NCBI GenBank assembly: GCA_001939145.1
Contig: LSRX01000065.1
Location: 23,350-87,349, forward strand
DNA: 64,000 nt
Direction: 5' to 3'
From: Symbiodinium microadriaticum
Taxonomy: Eukaryota; Sar; Dinophyceae; Suessiales; Symbiodiniaceae
Part shown: piece by piece, positions 10,945 to 20,675 of the stretch
How positions within the stretch are numbered: the stretch's first letter is position 1
Layout of the letters: every line of letters begins with the position of its first letter
The notes under the pieces: generated by a model
Seen by the model: the letters and a program-made list of their open reading frames with translations, nothing else
What the model was told of the DNA's origin: nothing
Database searches by the model: none
Translations under genes and position numbers: made by a program

Positions 10945-11480
10945 GACCCTTCGACCATGCGCCTTGGCGTTTTCACGGCGATTTTTGGGAACGGAGCCTG
11001 CCAGCACTTTCGGCTGATCGTTTTCTTTAGCAAGTCTTCTTGGGGCGGTGCTGTTTATTGATGGACCTTGCTGTCGTTGATGATGATGGCTCTTTCTTTG
11101 TCTTTATTGCCGTTCCTTGTCACTCAGATTCGAAATCAAAGGTCACAACTACGTTGCGTGCGACAGGTGTAGTGTAGAACGTGTAGGTTTGCACATGAGA
11201 TCGTCGAGAGATGCTTCAGGAACTTCCGTGGACATGCCCTCACAGCACGATGGAGGAAGGGTTTTGAAGCACTCTGGTTGATGCCTAATAATGTAGGGTC
11301 CTTCAGAATTAGAATAGGGTTTTGGGGTATACTACACGATAAATATCATAAGGAGCCCCCCCCCCCCCAAGATAGTATAGGTAATTATTTAGGCCCCTAT
11401 ATGAGGGTCATCTGAAGCCTGGAGCTTCCACCGGTCTGGAGTGCAGTCTTCGAATGCAGAGCCTCGTCTCAAGTCAAGTC
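10945..11480. repeat. UA downstream module Q, copy near UA4
   Basis: Shares GACCATGCGCCTTGGC, GCTTTCGGCTGATCG-like, TCAGGAACTTCCGTGGA and CTTCGAATGCAGAGC with 18260-18900 downstream of UA6, in the same order. A family I hairpin is inserted here but absent from the UA6 copy. Confidence 0.7.
11291..11401. mobile_element. Hairpin MITE family I, copy I1
   Basis: Left end TGTAGGGTCCTTCAGAATTA, right end GTAATTATTTAGGCCCCTA, roughly inverted. It contains a run of 13 C. It sits inside module Q, with the uninterrupted version at 18740-18770. Confidence 0.7.
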
Positions 11481-11493
11481 CTCACAAAAGGTT

Positions 11494-12443
11494 TCAGCAA
11501 CCCTCACAAGCCGGGCTTTTGCCCACCATCCGCGCTGTCTGGCCACGCTTGCTACGCACATCCTTATCAGCGCCCGCCGCATGCAGCAACCACACGATTG
11601 GAGTGCGACTGTGGAGCTCCGCAAGTATCAGTGCTGTATTGCCGGAACTGTCGCAGAGATCCATCTGAACACGTGCATCAAGGAGCAACCGCACGACCGG
11701 TTCATTACCTGTCGATGCTGCGCGCATCAATCCTTCTCAGCGCCGCCTCGAGCAGCTGCGCGACTTGAGCATAACCGCTGCGCTCTGCCATCAGCAGGCA
11801 CGTTTATGGGGCCGCGTGCCGGCCTCCAGCAGCAACTTTACAACATCCTTGTGGCCGCTGTGAGCCGCCAACATGAGTGGCGTTAAACCTTCAGGGTCTG
11901 CTGCATCCGGGTCCATGGGGAGCTGCAGCAGAGCTTCAACCTGAGAGCTCGAGAAAGCGTGGGTTGCTTCCTTGTGAGGATCGATGAAAAGCAGGGTTCC
12001 CAGGCTTAGTAACTAAGTAGGTTAACGTAGGTTGTTGAAACTTAACAGATTGCAGATTGGACTATCTTGCATGAACAAGTTGTGATTGCAGAGTGATCGC
12101 AGCAGAACAGATGAGGCTTGTAGGACATGTGGTTGCATGGTTAGCTGTCAGGTACCATGCCCCCTGCCTCGGCCACGCGGCCATCCGAAGCAGCTTCGAT
12201 TAGCTCATACTGCTGGTCCTCCGAAACCTCGGAGAATGACACGATCAACACCTGCAGATCCATTGCGGAGTCCAGCTTGACCGCATCATCCAAAGCGTTG
12301 CCTTCGTGAAGGAGCCTCTGCCTGAAGCGCGGCGGCAGGCCGTGCTGCTGATGCAGTCGCTGCTTCAAGCTCTTCACATCGCTCAGCTCCGTGAGAGGAA
12401 GGCTCGTCAGCTCCTCCCCGGAGAGCAGCGTGATGCGCAACAT
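11494..12443 (-). pseudogene. UA4: ubiquitin-like/ankyrin pseudogene
   Basis: Exon 1 (12443 to 12156) is intact: [33 protein letters not shown], and ends AEAGGM before a GT donor. The intron (12155 to 11941) has a CAG acceptor followed by G and shares long blocks with the UA6 intron. Exon 2 starts [15 protein letters not shown] and one repeat reads normally (VVKLLLEAG). A deletion then puts it out of frame into a stop near 11828, and another indel lies near 11735. A further open stretch (11730 to 11494) holds VVRLLLDA and a terminal repeat. At 11624-11629 it keeps the unoccupied sequence AGTATC, which in UA6 is the target of a family F element. Confidence 0.75.
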
Positions 12444-13212
12444 GGCTGGCCAAGCAACCCAACACACAGCAAGCTAAAACAAAGCTTTATCGCACAACAT
12501 TCATGCGATCGGGGCGGTTGTCAGGGGATCCCGGGGTGGCTGGGAGAGTGATCGACACACCTAGTGAGTGATCTAGTGAAACGCTGGCACAGAAACACGC
12601 GTTCCTGGCGGCCCAGTGCAAAAATCCACGTGTAACATCGCCAACCCTTCAGCAATCCGCTGCAGAAGTCCTTCCCGAACCGTACAGCGCAAGAAACCCT
12701 GAGACCCAAAACCCTGAGACCCAAAACACCATAAGCCTACAATTCTGGAGTTCTGGATAGCTCGTGAAGATTCCAGTAAAGAAGCGCCCTTGAAAGCACG
12801 AAGACACCACCAACAATTTCCTCTTCATTCCCCTTGAGTGGGCCTACTATCTAAGTAAGGTTTTCAGTACCACAGCTAAATGTCAGAAGCCTCCAGAAGT
12901 GTAGCTGTTACATTTGAAGCACCGTATACTGCCTCAGAATGGAAAGTCCCTCCCCCAGCTTGCTAAGTCTTCTGACCTGCTTGCGCTAAAAATCCTAGAC
13001 TCTTCGCAACAAAATCCAACATGCATCAAGAGGATGACACACTCCGCTTGTGACCCTTCCTACCGGGTCTCCTCATCTTTTGAATGCCCTTAGACCCTGA
13101 ACCTTTTGGATCTTGTAACCAAGGATCCCCAAATTGAAAGCAAGCTGGTGCAGCCCCTATCAATGTCATGCTCATCATCATCACCATCACCGCCCCCATC
13201 AATGCCCCCTCA
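12444..13212. other. Intergenic, no gene recognised
   Basis: Upstream of UA4. I see no coding signature or clear repeat. Confidence 0.5.
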
Positions 13213-13308
13213 TAGGTGATATAAATCCTGCATTACCCATAATAAAGAATATTTCCTCCCATAGTAGAGGGTCCTTAAAGTCATTCAGGATTTATATCAT
13301 GAGCCGTA
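13213..13308. mobile_element. Hairpin MITE family B, copy B2
   Basis: GATATAAATCCTGCATTACCC at the left and GGATTTATATCATGAGCCG at the right, TA at both ends. Confidence 0.8.
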
Positions 13309-13405
13309 GGAAGGCTGGAAGGTCTTCGCTCATTTGGCCCATCTCTGCCAGCTACACATACCTTCACAATCTTGCTCTTGTTACCAAACAAACCCCAGAA
13401 AATAA

Positions 13406-13506
13406 GGGACTTTCCGACAATTAGGGGTACCTTATTTGGGTCCTTATAATAAGGATCCTACTATCTAGGGTACTATATTAGGGTCCCCTATTTTCGGAAA
13501 CCCCCA
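13406..13506. mobile_element. Hairpin MITE family G, copy G1
   Basis: Left GGGACTTTCCGACAATTAGG, right complement CCTATTTTCGGAAACCCCC. Interior TAAGGATCCT is itself palindromic. Confidence 0.8.
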
Positions 13507-13649
13507 GAAGACATCCTGCATAAAACCTGCGAGATCTCACTCGCAAAAAGTCTTCCAGAGCCCTCGCAAAGCCCCTTTCAAAGCCACCTGATGTACTGGC
13601 AGTATGAGAACAAGCACAAGTCACTAGCTCATGTCCTTCTGGATGTTTT

Positions 13650-14130
13650 CAACCATCTTGATACCATTACCTCGGCCATCCGCCTCTCAACAGCCTCCCT
13701 GCAGCTTTGCGGCAAGGACCGGGTGCCATTTCCGATTCATCAGTCCCATTTATGCGTGCTGTTCTTGCAGTGGTGACGATGGTGATGATGACGAAGATGG
13801 TGATGACAGTGACTGTCGCTTCTTCTTCTTCGCCTATGTCTCATCACCAGGGGGACTCCTTTTTAAGTATCACAACTGTGTTGCTTTGGACTGGCTTGGA
13901 ATCGGGTTTAGGGATTTAGAGTCTTAGAGCCCTGCTAAGTATGATCCTCACCGCGGTCAGGTCGTTCGTTAATAAGCCTGTCCACTGCGGCCTGCGGAGA
14001 CTGAGCTTTGAAGCTTCAAGGCAACACGATGCCCCAGGTCAGTGTCTAAAGCCTGAATCGGTAGCAAACTAAGAGGAACTGAAGCTTACAATCCTCCTTT
14101 TAAGGGCGGAGGGTTTCAGGAAAGAGGCTC
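13650..14130. repeat. UA downstream module P, copy near UA5
   Basis: Homologous to 10040-10640 and, more distantly, to 3890-4860 and 7600-8560. The GAT/GAC microsatellite at about 13776-13822 gives meaningless open frames. Confidence 0.65.
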
Positions 14131-14224
14131 AAGAAGCTGAAACACCGGGGCTTCTGCGCCAACGAAACCCTAGGCAGCACGGCTTTCGAAGTCATTGTTC
14201 AGCTCTGCGGCCGCTGCCCTAGGG

Positions 14225-15137
14225 TCATGCTTTTGTAGCAGCGGCCTCCAGCAATCCTCGGATTTCGGGATCAGTTGGCACCAGGGCTGTGCGCGCAGGC
14301 ACGTCGGCACCGGCCTCGAGCAGCAACCGCAGCACTGCAGCATGACCGTTGTATGCTGCATGCATCAGCGCTGTCCTGTTCTCGTCATCACGCACACATG
14401 TCTGAGCACCTGCCAGCAGCAGCAGGCGCACAGCTTCAGCATGACCGCACCTTGCCGCAGATATCAGCGCAGTCAGGCCCTCCGAATCGCGCAGATCCTT
14501 TTGTGCACCGGCGTCCAGGAGCAGCTTCACGACCGAAGCGCGGCCGTTCCATGCTGCGGACATCAGAGCTGTACAGCGGTCACTGTCTCCAATGTCCGTC
14601 TCCGCGCCGGCCTCCAGGAGCAACTGCGCGATCTCCACGTGGCCGCATTCAGACGCCCTCATCAACGGAGTAATGCCATCTTCATCTGTTCGAGCATCCA
14701 AGTCCATGGGGAGCTGCAGCAGAGTTTCAACCTGAGAGCTTGAGAAAGCCTGGGTTCTTAAAACGGTTCCCAGGCTTTCTTGCTAGCTTAGTGATGCGAC
14801 ATGAAGGGGGTTTGAAGATCTCAGAAGATGTCATTGCTTCGTTGTCTGTCACATGCCTTGCCTTGGCCACGTTGCCAGAAGCTGCCGCTCCGTAGAGCTC
14901 TCGCCACTGCTGCTCCGAAACCTCGGAGAATGCCACGATCAACACCTGCAGATCCATCGCGGAATCCAGCTTGACCGCATCATCCAAAGCGTTGCCTTCG
15001 TGAAGGAGCCTCTGCCTGAAGCGCGGTGGCAGGCCGTGCTGCTGATGCAATCGCTGCTTCAAGCCCTTCACATCGCTCAGCTCCGTGAGAGGAAGGCTCG
15101 TCAGCTCCTCCCCGGAGAGCAGCGTGATGCGCAACAT
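14225..15137 (-). CDS. UA5: intact ubiquitin-like/ankyrin repeat protein (263 aa)
   Basis: Two exons. Exon 1 (15137 to 14853, 285 nt) encodes the Ubl domain: [43 protein letters not shown], without terminal Gly-Gly. The GT donor follows AKARH. The intron (14852 to 14732, 121 bp) ends in CAG before G, phase 0. Exon 2 (14731 to 14225) starts [13 protein letters not shown] and has about five ankyrin repeats (ITPLMRASECGHVEIAQLLL, CTALMSAAWNGRASVVKLLL, TALISAARCGHAEAVRLLL, TALMHAAYNGHAAVLRLLL and a degenerate last one), ending EIRGLLEAAATKA and stop. ATG at 15137 is chosen because all paralogs start here with MLRI. Predicted soluble, no signal peptide or membrane segment. Ankyrin repeats bind proteins; a link to ubiquitin pathways is inference from the fold only. 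Confidence 0.85.
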
Positions 15138-15209
15138 GGCTGGCCAAGCCGCTGACTGCACGGAGACCGGCTAGTGGTGGTGCAGTGTAAGGCTCATGCA
15201 ATGAGCTCG

Positions 15210-15346
15210 CTTGGAAGGGGTATTTAAAGGATCATGGGACTTAGTAAGTAGGGTTAATTAAGGTAACAATTTTTATAATTATCTACTTACAATCCCAATT
15301 ACGGGACTTACAACCTTACTTACTAAGTCCCATGATCCTCCAAGTA
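15210..15346. mobile_element. Hairpin MITE family K, copy K1
   Basis: GGATCATGGGACTTAGTAAG at the left and its exact complement CTTACTAAGTCCCATGATCC at the right, outer end CTTGGA/TCCAAG as in family A. K appears to be a sister group of A. Confidence 0.75.
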
Positions 15347-15487
15347 CGGGCGGGGATGCAAACTTGGTGTGATCTGAGATGCTTTCTCAAGAGGCGCCGA
15401 ACCGACATGGGCAGCTGAAAGAAGACGAAGAGAAGAACCGTCGCATCGGGTTTCCGTTGCCCTTGAGGATGCCCCGCAACATAGACG

Positions 15488-15606
15488 TACGGCTCATGAT
15501 TTAAATCCTGCGTTACCCATAATAAGGAATATACCTAGTAATTCCCATAGGTTAGGGACCTTAAGGTTTAGTGCAGGATTTTTTATCATGTATATCATCG
15601 ACAGTA
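15488..15606. mobile_element. Hairpin MITE family B, copy B3
   Basis: CGGCTCATGATTTAAATCC at left, TATATCATCGACAG at right, TA on both flanks. Confidence 0.75.
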
Positions 15607-15889
15607 TGTAGGTACGATGCAAAGGAAGTGAATGCAGTATCCTGTACACAACTTTCGAAGATTGGCAGGGGGTCCGACGAGACTTGCAAGCCCTAAGTAC
15701 GTTGACTCCCTTCCCGAACCTCGCAAACGACTTGCCGAGTGAATCCAGGAATCCCCTTTGGGGAAGAATCCCTGAAAACCCCAAACCGAAAACCCTAAAC
15801 CCTAGACCCAACACCCTCGAGGGAAGCTGCAAAAGCCTTCCCCGAAGAGTGGAAGACAATCTAGGGTTCACGATAGACTTCCTGCATTA
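15607..15889. other. Intergenic, no gene recognised
   Basis: Ordinary sequence grading into CCCTAAA-type repeat from about 15775. Confidence 0.45.
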
Positions 15890-16145
15890 CCCTAAACCCT
15901 AGACCCTAAACTCCCTAAACTCCCTAAACCCCCTAAACTCCCTAAACTCCCTAGACCCTAAACTCCCTAAACTCCCTAAACCCCCTAAACTCCCTAAACT
16001 CCCTAGACCCTAAACTCCCTAAACTCCCTAAACTCCCTGAACTCCCTAAACTCCCTAGACCCTAAACCCCTAAACTCCCTAGACCCTAAACCCCTAAACT
16101 CCCTAGACCCTAAACCCCTAAACTCCCTAGACCCTAAACCCCTAA
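15890..16145. repeat. CCCTAAACT minisatellite derived from telomere-like repeat
   Basis: Regular alternation of CCCTAAACTC and CCCTAGAC units; higher-order repeats of about 25-60 bp indicate local amplification. Confidence 0.9.
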
Positions 16146-16231
16146 GGATTTGTATTATCAACGCTACGAAGGTCTTCGGGTGAAGGAGCCGCCCCTGGGA
16201 ACCAAGGAAGGCGCTAGCAACGTAAGGTAAG

Positions 16232-16425
16232 GGCTCTTATAAGTTTTGGGGTTCAGGGTTTACGGTTTAGGGTTTATAAGTTTTGGGGTTTAGGGTTTAC
16301 GGTTTAGGGTTTATAAGTTTTGGGGTTTAGGGTTTAGTGTTCAGGGTTTTGGGGTTCAGGGTTTAGGGGTTTAGGGTTTAGGGCCTTATAAGTTTTGGGG
16401 TTTAGGTTTTAGAGTTTAGGGTTTT
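16232..16425. repeat. TTTTGGGGTTTAGGG minisatellite
   Basis: About four copies of a 44-bp unit containing TTATAAGTTTTGGGGTT and GGTTTACGGTTTAGGG. Opposite in strand sense to the array at 15890. Confidence 0.85.
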
Positions 16426-16489
16426 GGGGGTTCCTTCTTATAACTGTAGCATGATATCCCCCAAATAAGCCCCATACTTTGGAGACTGT

Positions 16490-16686
16490 TACTGTAGGGG
16501 CCTTACTAGTTAGAATAGGGTTGTGGGGTGTAGCGGACTAAACGGCGGGGCGAGCAAAGAGACGTAGAGTGACAGGTGGACCCGCTCTCAGAGCAGATTA
16601 AGCTCTAAGCTGGTCAATGATATGAATAAGGTTGTGGTCTTTTGTACTATTATTATGATAAGGAATCATTAAGGCCCCTACATTGC
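16490..16686. mobile_element. Hairpin MITE family I, copy I2, expanded
   Basis: Ends TGTAGGGGCCTTACTAGTTA and complement of TGTAGGGGCCTTAATGATT. The middle (about 16540-16615) is unrelated sequence, so it may carry an insertion. Confidence 0.65.
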
Positions 16687-16807
16687 TCCTCCTAGGGCCT
16701 TTCTTGCAGCTTTGCGTTAACCAAAACACAGAGAAGGGTGGTAGAGCCCCGAGATTCCTCGCTGGTTGGCGCTAGCTCTCTCTGCCAGTGGCACATTCTG
16801 CCCTCTA

Positions 16808-17044
16808 AGCTTGGAGGTTCATGGGTAGTTATACTTGGGGTTAGAGGTAGGGTCGCGATAATCATAACCCACATTCGGGGACTTATAACCCAAATTAAGG
16901 TACTTATAACCCAAACTAAGGTACTTATAGCCCTACTACTTATGCCTACCCAAGAACCTCCAAGTAGACCAAAAGAGCCCTTTAAAGGAACCCTTAAAGG
17001 AACCCTATAAACCCTACTTATAACTACCCAAGAACCATCAAGTA
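16808..17044. mobile_element. Hairpin MITE family A, copy A2, with repeated right arm
   Basis: CTTGGAGGTTCATGGGTAG at left. The right arm ACCTCCAAGTA is reached at 16966 and a second right arm of the long subtype follows to 17044, so the element is composite. Confidence 0.7.
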
Positions 17045-17089
17045 GGCGGCCTGGAAGGTCTTCGCAGGTCTCCGCAAGGCTCTTCTGCC

Positions 17090-17250
17090 AGGTTTTGGGG
17101 CTTTGGGACTTGGAGGCTTCAGGGGGTTTCGGGGTTCAGGTGGTTTAGGGTTTAAGGCTTTCTTTTAGGAGTTTAGGAGTTCAGGGTTTTTTTAGGGGTT
17201 TAGGGGTTCAGGGGGTTCAGCGGTTGAGGGGTTTAGGAGGGGTTTAGGGT
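17090..17250. repeat. Degenerate TTTAGGG/TTCAGGG tract
   Basis: Irregular G-rich heptamer-like units with TTCAGG variants. Confidence 0.7.
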
Positions 17251-17626
17251 TCAGGTGGTGAGGCTCAACCTATAGACTCCCCACCAACTACACCCTACAT
17301 GCTGCTATCATCATGGCCGCACCCATGGCATCGATTTGTCATCAAATTCTCCCATCCAGCACTCCAAAACGGCAAACCGGAAGCTCACGATACGTCTGAA
17401 GCCGAGAACTCAGAATCCTACCTGCGCCAGCCCCCGACCATCCCTCAAAGGCCCCTTTAGTTGCGGCATGCTTCGTAGTAACTCGTTTGTCAAGCGGATG
17501 TAACTTTGGCCGCAGTGCAGCGCAAGCATGACTGATGCGCTTCACATGAAAACAACCCCTTCGCACAGCTTGAACCCTAAACTAAACCCTCAAGCCGTAA
17601 GCGCCCCAAATCACTTCTGTCTCCAA
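17251..17626. other. Intergenic, no gene recognised
   Basis: A 74-codon minus-strand open frame at 17342-17566 shows no recognisable motif. Confidence 0.4.
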
Positions 17627-17740
17627 TACTTGGAGGTTCATGGGTAGTTATAAGTGGGGTGATAAGTAGGGTAACTATACTTTTTACCCATGTTAGGGGA
17701 CTTATAACCCTACTTATAACTACCCAAGAACCTCCAAGTA
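17627..17740. mobile_element. Hairpin MITE family A, copy A3
   Basis: Near-perfect 114-bp palindrome, ends ACTTGGAGGTTCATGGGTAG and complement, TA on both sides. Confidence 0.9.
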
Positions 17741-18113
17741 CCTGAAACAACCTAAGCCCAGCAGGCCCACCACCCTTCAATTGAGGTGTGTTGGTTAACA
17801 GCTCAAAAGAACCCCCCAGCCTATGTCCACATCAACTTCAAAGGTTGAAGCTGGAGGGGCCAAAATAGTTAGACTAGGTGACTAGGCCTTGGGTTCTTTG
17901 GGGTATATTTTGGGGTATATTACCACATTCAATCACACTGTACATAGAGACTATAAGGAGATAATGTTAGTGATTGGGCTTGCGGGCGGCTCGTTTACAG
18001 TGCAAATATGATGGCATAGAATCATAGCGGAGCTATGAGGGTACGCTGTCACTAATTTTTTCATCAGTATTCCAAACCCTATCGTAGTTGGACCCTTTTT
18101 CGGGGCAGCAGAA

Positions 18114-18236
18114 GCCCTAAACCCTAAACACCCTGAATCCTAAACCCTAAGCCCCAAACCCTAAACCCTAAATCCTAAACCCTAACCACCCTAAACCAGA
18201 AGACCCTAAACCCCTAAACCCTACACCCTATATTAT
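18114..18236. repeat. CCCTAAA telomere-like tract
   Basis: Degenerate CCCTAAA units with A- and C-length variation. Confidence 0.85.
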
Positions 18237-18267
18237 TCCTTATTTAAGGCGGTTTTGGAGTCTCTGG

Positions 18268-18900
18268 GACCATGCGCCTTGGCATTTTCGCGCGGCGATG
18301 CCCGGAGCCGAGCCTGCCAGCGCTTTCGGCTGATCGCCTTCTTTGGCATTAAGGAATATTGGGTTTAGGATACCTGATATTGTAATAGGAACCCCCTAAT
18401 AAGATTTAAGGTATATTCCTTAATTAAGGGGTTTTGGAGTCTCTGGGTTAGTAGGGTGCTTAGAGTTTAGGGTCTAGGGGTTTAGGATTTTGCGCAGGTG
18501 CTGATGATTGATGACGACGGTGCCGGGGATTGACGTGTTGCTCCTTGGTCTGGTCTGTGATGCCTTTTCATCATAACCCTGATTCAGTTCGTCTTAAATT
18601 TTATGTCAGAAGTACACTACCTGTGACATGTGTGCAAGGTGTGCGCATGAACCACAACTCTGTTCACTGCGAAGCTTCAGGAACTTCCGTGGATAGTTTT
18701 CCTAGAGCACCACGAGAGAAGGGTTCTGAAGCACTCGCGTCGCCCAGTGTCAGTTTCTGAAGCCTGAAATTGAACTGCACTTCGAATTCCTTGAGTACAA
18801 TCCTCTTCGAATGCAGAGCATCCTCATCTAAAGGCAAGTTTCTGTAAAGGCTTTCGAGGGTTTCCTTGGTAGCAGGAAATCCGGGCATCCTGCTCTAACG
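18268..18900. repeat. UA downstream module Q, copy near UA6, with family C insert
   Basis: Colinear with 10945-11480. A family C right arm ends at 18268 just before it, and another left-truncated C copy (C4, 18349-18447) splits it. A 74-codon minus open frame at 18664-18888 lies here, but the equivalent UA4 region is not open, so it is not called. Confidence 0.65.
18349..18447. mobile_element. Hairpin MITE family C, copy C4, left end missing
   Basis: Right arm TTAAGGGGTTTTGGAGTCTC is complete; the left arm starts only at TTAAGGAATATT. It lies within module Q. Confidence 0.75.
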
Positions 18901-18987
18901 AACAACTTCACAGAATCCTCGCAGCTCAAAGCCTTTTTGTCCGGATGATGTTCAGCGCTCTGCTGCGATTGCTTATTGTTACGATTA

Positions 18988-19052
18988 TAAAAAAAAATAT
19001 ATATATATATATATAGCTACAGATATAGATACAGATATAGATATAGATATAA
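18988..19052. repeat. (AT)n and GATATA microsatellite
   Basis: A-run followed by TA dinucleotides and then AGATATAG units. Lies just downstream of the UA6 stop codon. Confidence 0.9.
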
Positions 19053-19071
19053 AGTTGGTATTACCATTGCC

Positions 19072-20491
19072 TCAGGTAGCGCCGGCCTCGACCAGCAACC
19101 GCACGACTGGAGTCCAACCCCGAGTCGCTGCAAGTATCCTAAGTTCCCCAGTAGCTCCTTCGGGGTTCTTCGCAGGTCTTTTTTTAGGGTTTAGAGTTCT
19201 TTTAAGGGTTCTTTTGGGGTTTAGGGTTCTTTTAAGGGTTCTTTTCGGGTTTAGGGTTCTTTTAAGGGTTCTTTTAGAGTTCAGGGTTCTTTTAAGGGTT
19301 CTTGTCAGGGTTCCTTAAAGTGCTCTATTTTAAGGGTTCCCCAGTAGCCCCTTAACAATAAGAGTATCCCTTGTCCTGCTATTTGGTTTTAGCAAGGGAA
19401 CACCAAAAAAAGGCAAAAGGGTACTAAATCTGGGGAACCTAGTATCAGTGCCGTACTGCCGGAATCGTCGCACAAATCCACTTGAGCACGCGACTCGAGG
19501 AGCACCCGCACGACGGAAAGGTGACCACACCATGCTGCAGTCATTAGCACAGTCCGGCCCTCCGAATCGCAGAGATCCTTTTGTGCACCGGCGTCCAAGA
19601 GCAGCTGCACGACTTCGGCAGAGCCCCTGCATGCTGCAGCCATCAGCGCGGTAGAGCCGTCACTGTCACTCGCATCGGGCAAAGCCCGGGCCTCCAGGAG
19701 CAAGCGTAGAACATCCACGTGGAGGCGTCCAGACACCCTCATTGTGCACCTTGGTTCCTGAGTAGCCTCCTTCTAATAAGGGTACCCTTTTTCCTACTAT
19801 TCTGTTTTAGTAAGGGGGCCCTAAAATAAAAAGGGCAAAAGGGTACTACTCAGGGACCTAGGCACTGAAGGTCACGCACATCGACCCGAGCGCCGGCCTC
19901 CAGCAGCAGCTCTACAACATCCACGTGGCCGTTCTGAGACGCAATCCTCAATGGCAGAATGCCATGGACATCGTCTGCAGCATCCGGATCCATGGGAAGC
20001 TGCAGCAGAGCTTCAACCTGAGAGCTCGAGAAAGTTAAAAAAAAACAGGCTTCCCAGGCTCAGTAACTAAGTAGGTTAATGTAGGTTGTTGAAGCTTGAC
20101 TTAACAGAATTGCAGATTGAACGATCTTACATGAAAATTGATTGCAGTAGAACTGATGAGGCTTGTAGGACATGTGGTTGCATGGTTAGCTGTCAGGTAC
20201 CATGCCCCCTGCCTCGGCCAGGCGGCCATCGGATGCAGCGCAGTAGTAGAGCTCTCGTCGCTGCTGCTCCGACACCTCGGAGAATGCCACGATCAACACC
20301 TGCAGATCCATCGCGGAATCCAGCTTGACGGCATCATCCAAAGCGTTGCCTTCGTGAAGGAGCCTCTGCCTGAAGCGCGGCGGCATGCCGTGCTGCCGAT
20401 GCAATCGCTGCTTCAAGGCCTTCACGTCACTCAGCTCTGCGAGAGGAAGGCTCGTGAGCTCCTCCCCGGAAAGCTGCGAGATGTGCAGCAT
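19072..20491 (-). CDS. UA6: ubiquitin-like/ankyrin gene with two introner-like hairpin insertions
   Basis: Exon 1 (20491 to 20201) encodes the Ubl domain and ends AEAGGM before a GT donor. A conserved-position intron (20200 to 20018) follows. Exon 2 (20017 to 19866) has [15 protein letters not shown] and one ankyrin repeat. A family F hairpin (19750-19861) then interrupts the codons. Exon 3 (19749 to 19447) holds three repeats (STALMAAACRGSAEVVQLLL). A second family F element (19139-19442) follows, and exon 4 (19138 to 19072) ends TPVVRLLVEAGAT plus stop. If each F element plus one copy of its 4-bp duplication is spliced out, the exons total 813 nt (270 aa), in frame and the size of UA5 and UA7. 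If they are not spliced the gene is broken. Which is true needs transcript data. Confidence 0.65.
19139..19442 (-). mobile_element. Family F element F1 in UA6, candidate introner
   Basis: 304 bp with ends CTAAGTTCCCCAG and CTGGGGAACCTAG, flanked by direct repeat TATC (19135-19138, 19443-19446). UA4 has the empty site. Bases 19183-19312 are tandem TTTAGGGTTCTTTTAAGGG units, and a second copy of the left end occurs internally at 19335, so the core 105-bp hairpin has been enlarged. In the gene's orientation the candidate intron (19446 to 19139) begins GATACTAG and ends CTTAG before G, a GA-AG intron. Confidence 0.8.
19750..19861 (-). mobile_element. Family F element F2 in UA6, candidate introner
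   Basis: 112-bp palindrome with ends CTTGGTTCCTGAGTAG and CTACTCAGGGACCTAG, flanked by direct repeat GCAC (19746-19749, 19862-19865). In the gene's orientation the candidate intron (19865 to 19750, 116 nt) begins GTGCCT and ends CCAAG before G. Its removal restores one ankyrin reading frame exactly. Confidence 0.85.
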
Positions 20492-20561
20492 TGCCGGCCA
20501 AGCCGCCGGGCCGTGAAGCGACCGCAGAATTTCGGCATGAACGACTATGGATTCGGGGCCA

Positions 20562-20675
20562 TACTTGGAGGTTCATGGGAAGTTATAAGTAGGGTTATAA
20601 GTCCCCTAATATGGGTTATAATGATAGTTACCCTACTTGTAACCCCACCTATACTTACCCGTGAACCTCCAAGCA
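20562..20675. mobile_element. Hairpin MITE family A, copy A4
   Basis: Left end TACTTGGAGGTTCATGGG, right end GTGAACCTCCAAGCA. Just upstream of UA6. Confidence 0.85.

Noticed and set aside
14195..14743. Plus-strand open frames opposite ankyrin exons, here and at UA3, UA6, UA7, UA8 and UA10
   Set aside because: They mirror the minus-strand ankyrin codons; the conserved domain, splice sites and start are all on the minus strand.
15782..16425. Possible true chromosome end because of abundant TTTAGGG/CCCTAAA
   Set aside because: Tracts occur in both orientations, are degenerate, and are spread through all 64 kb between genes and MITEs, so they are interstitial.
18664..18888. 74-codon minus-strand open frame in module Q
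   Set aside because: The homologous region downstream of UA4 is not open in the same frame, so there is no sign of coding constraint.
19139..19861. Splicing the F elements at the GT and AG inside their own terminal repeats (CTAG/GT donor)
   Set aside because: That choice would leave 8 extra nucleotides per element and shift the frame. Using the duplicated tetranucleotide as donor restores the frame, so I prefer that model.
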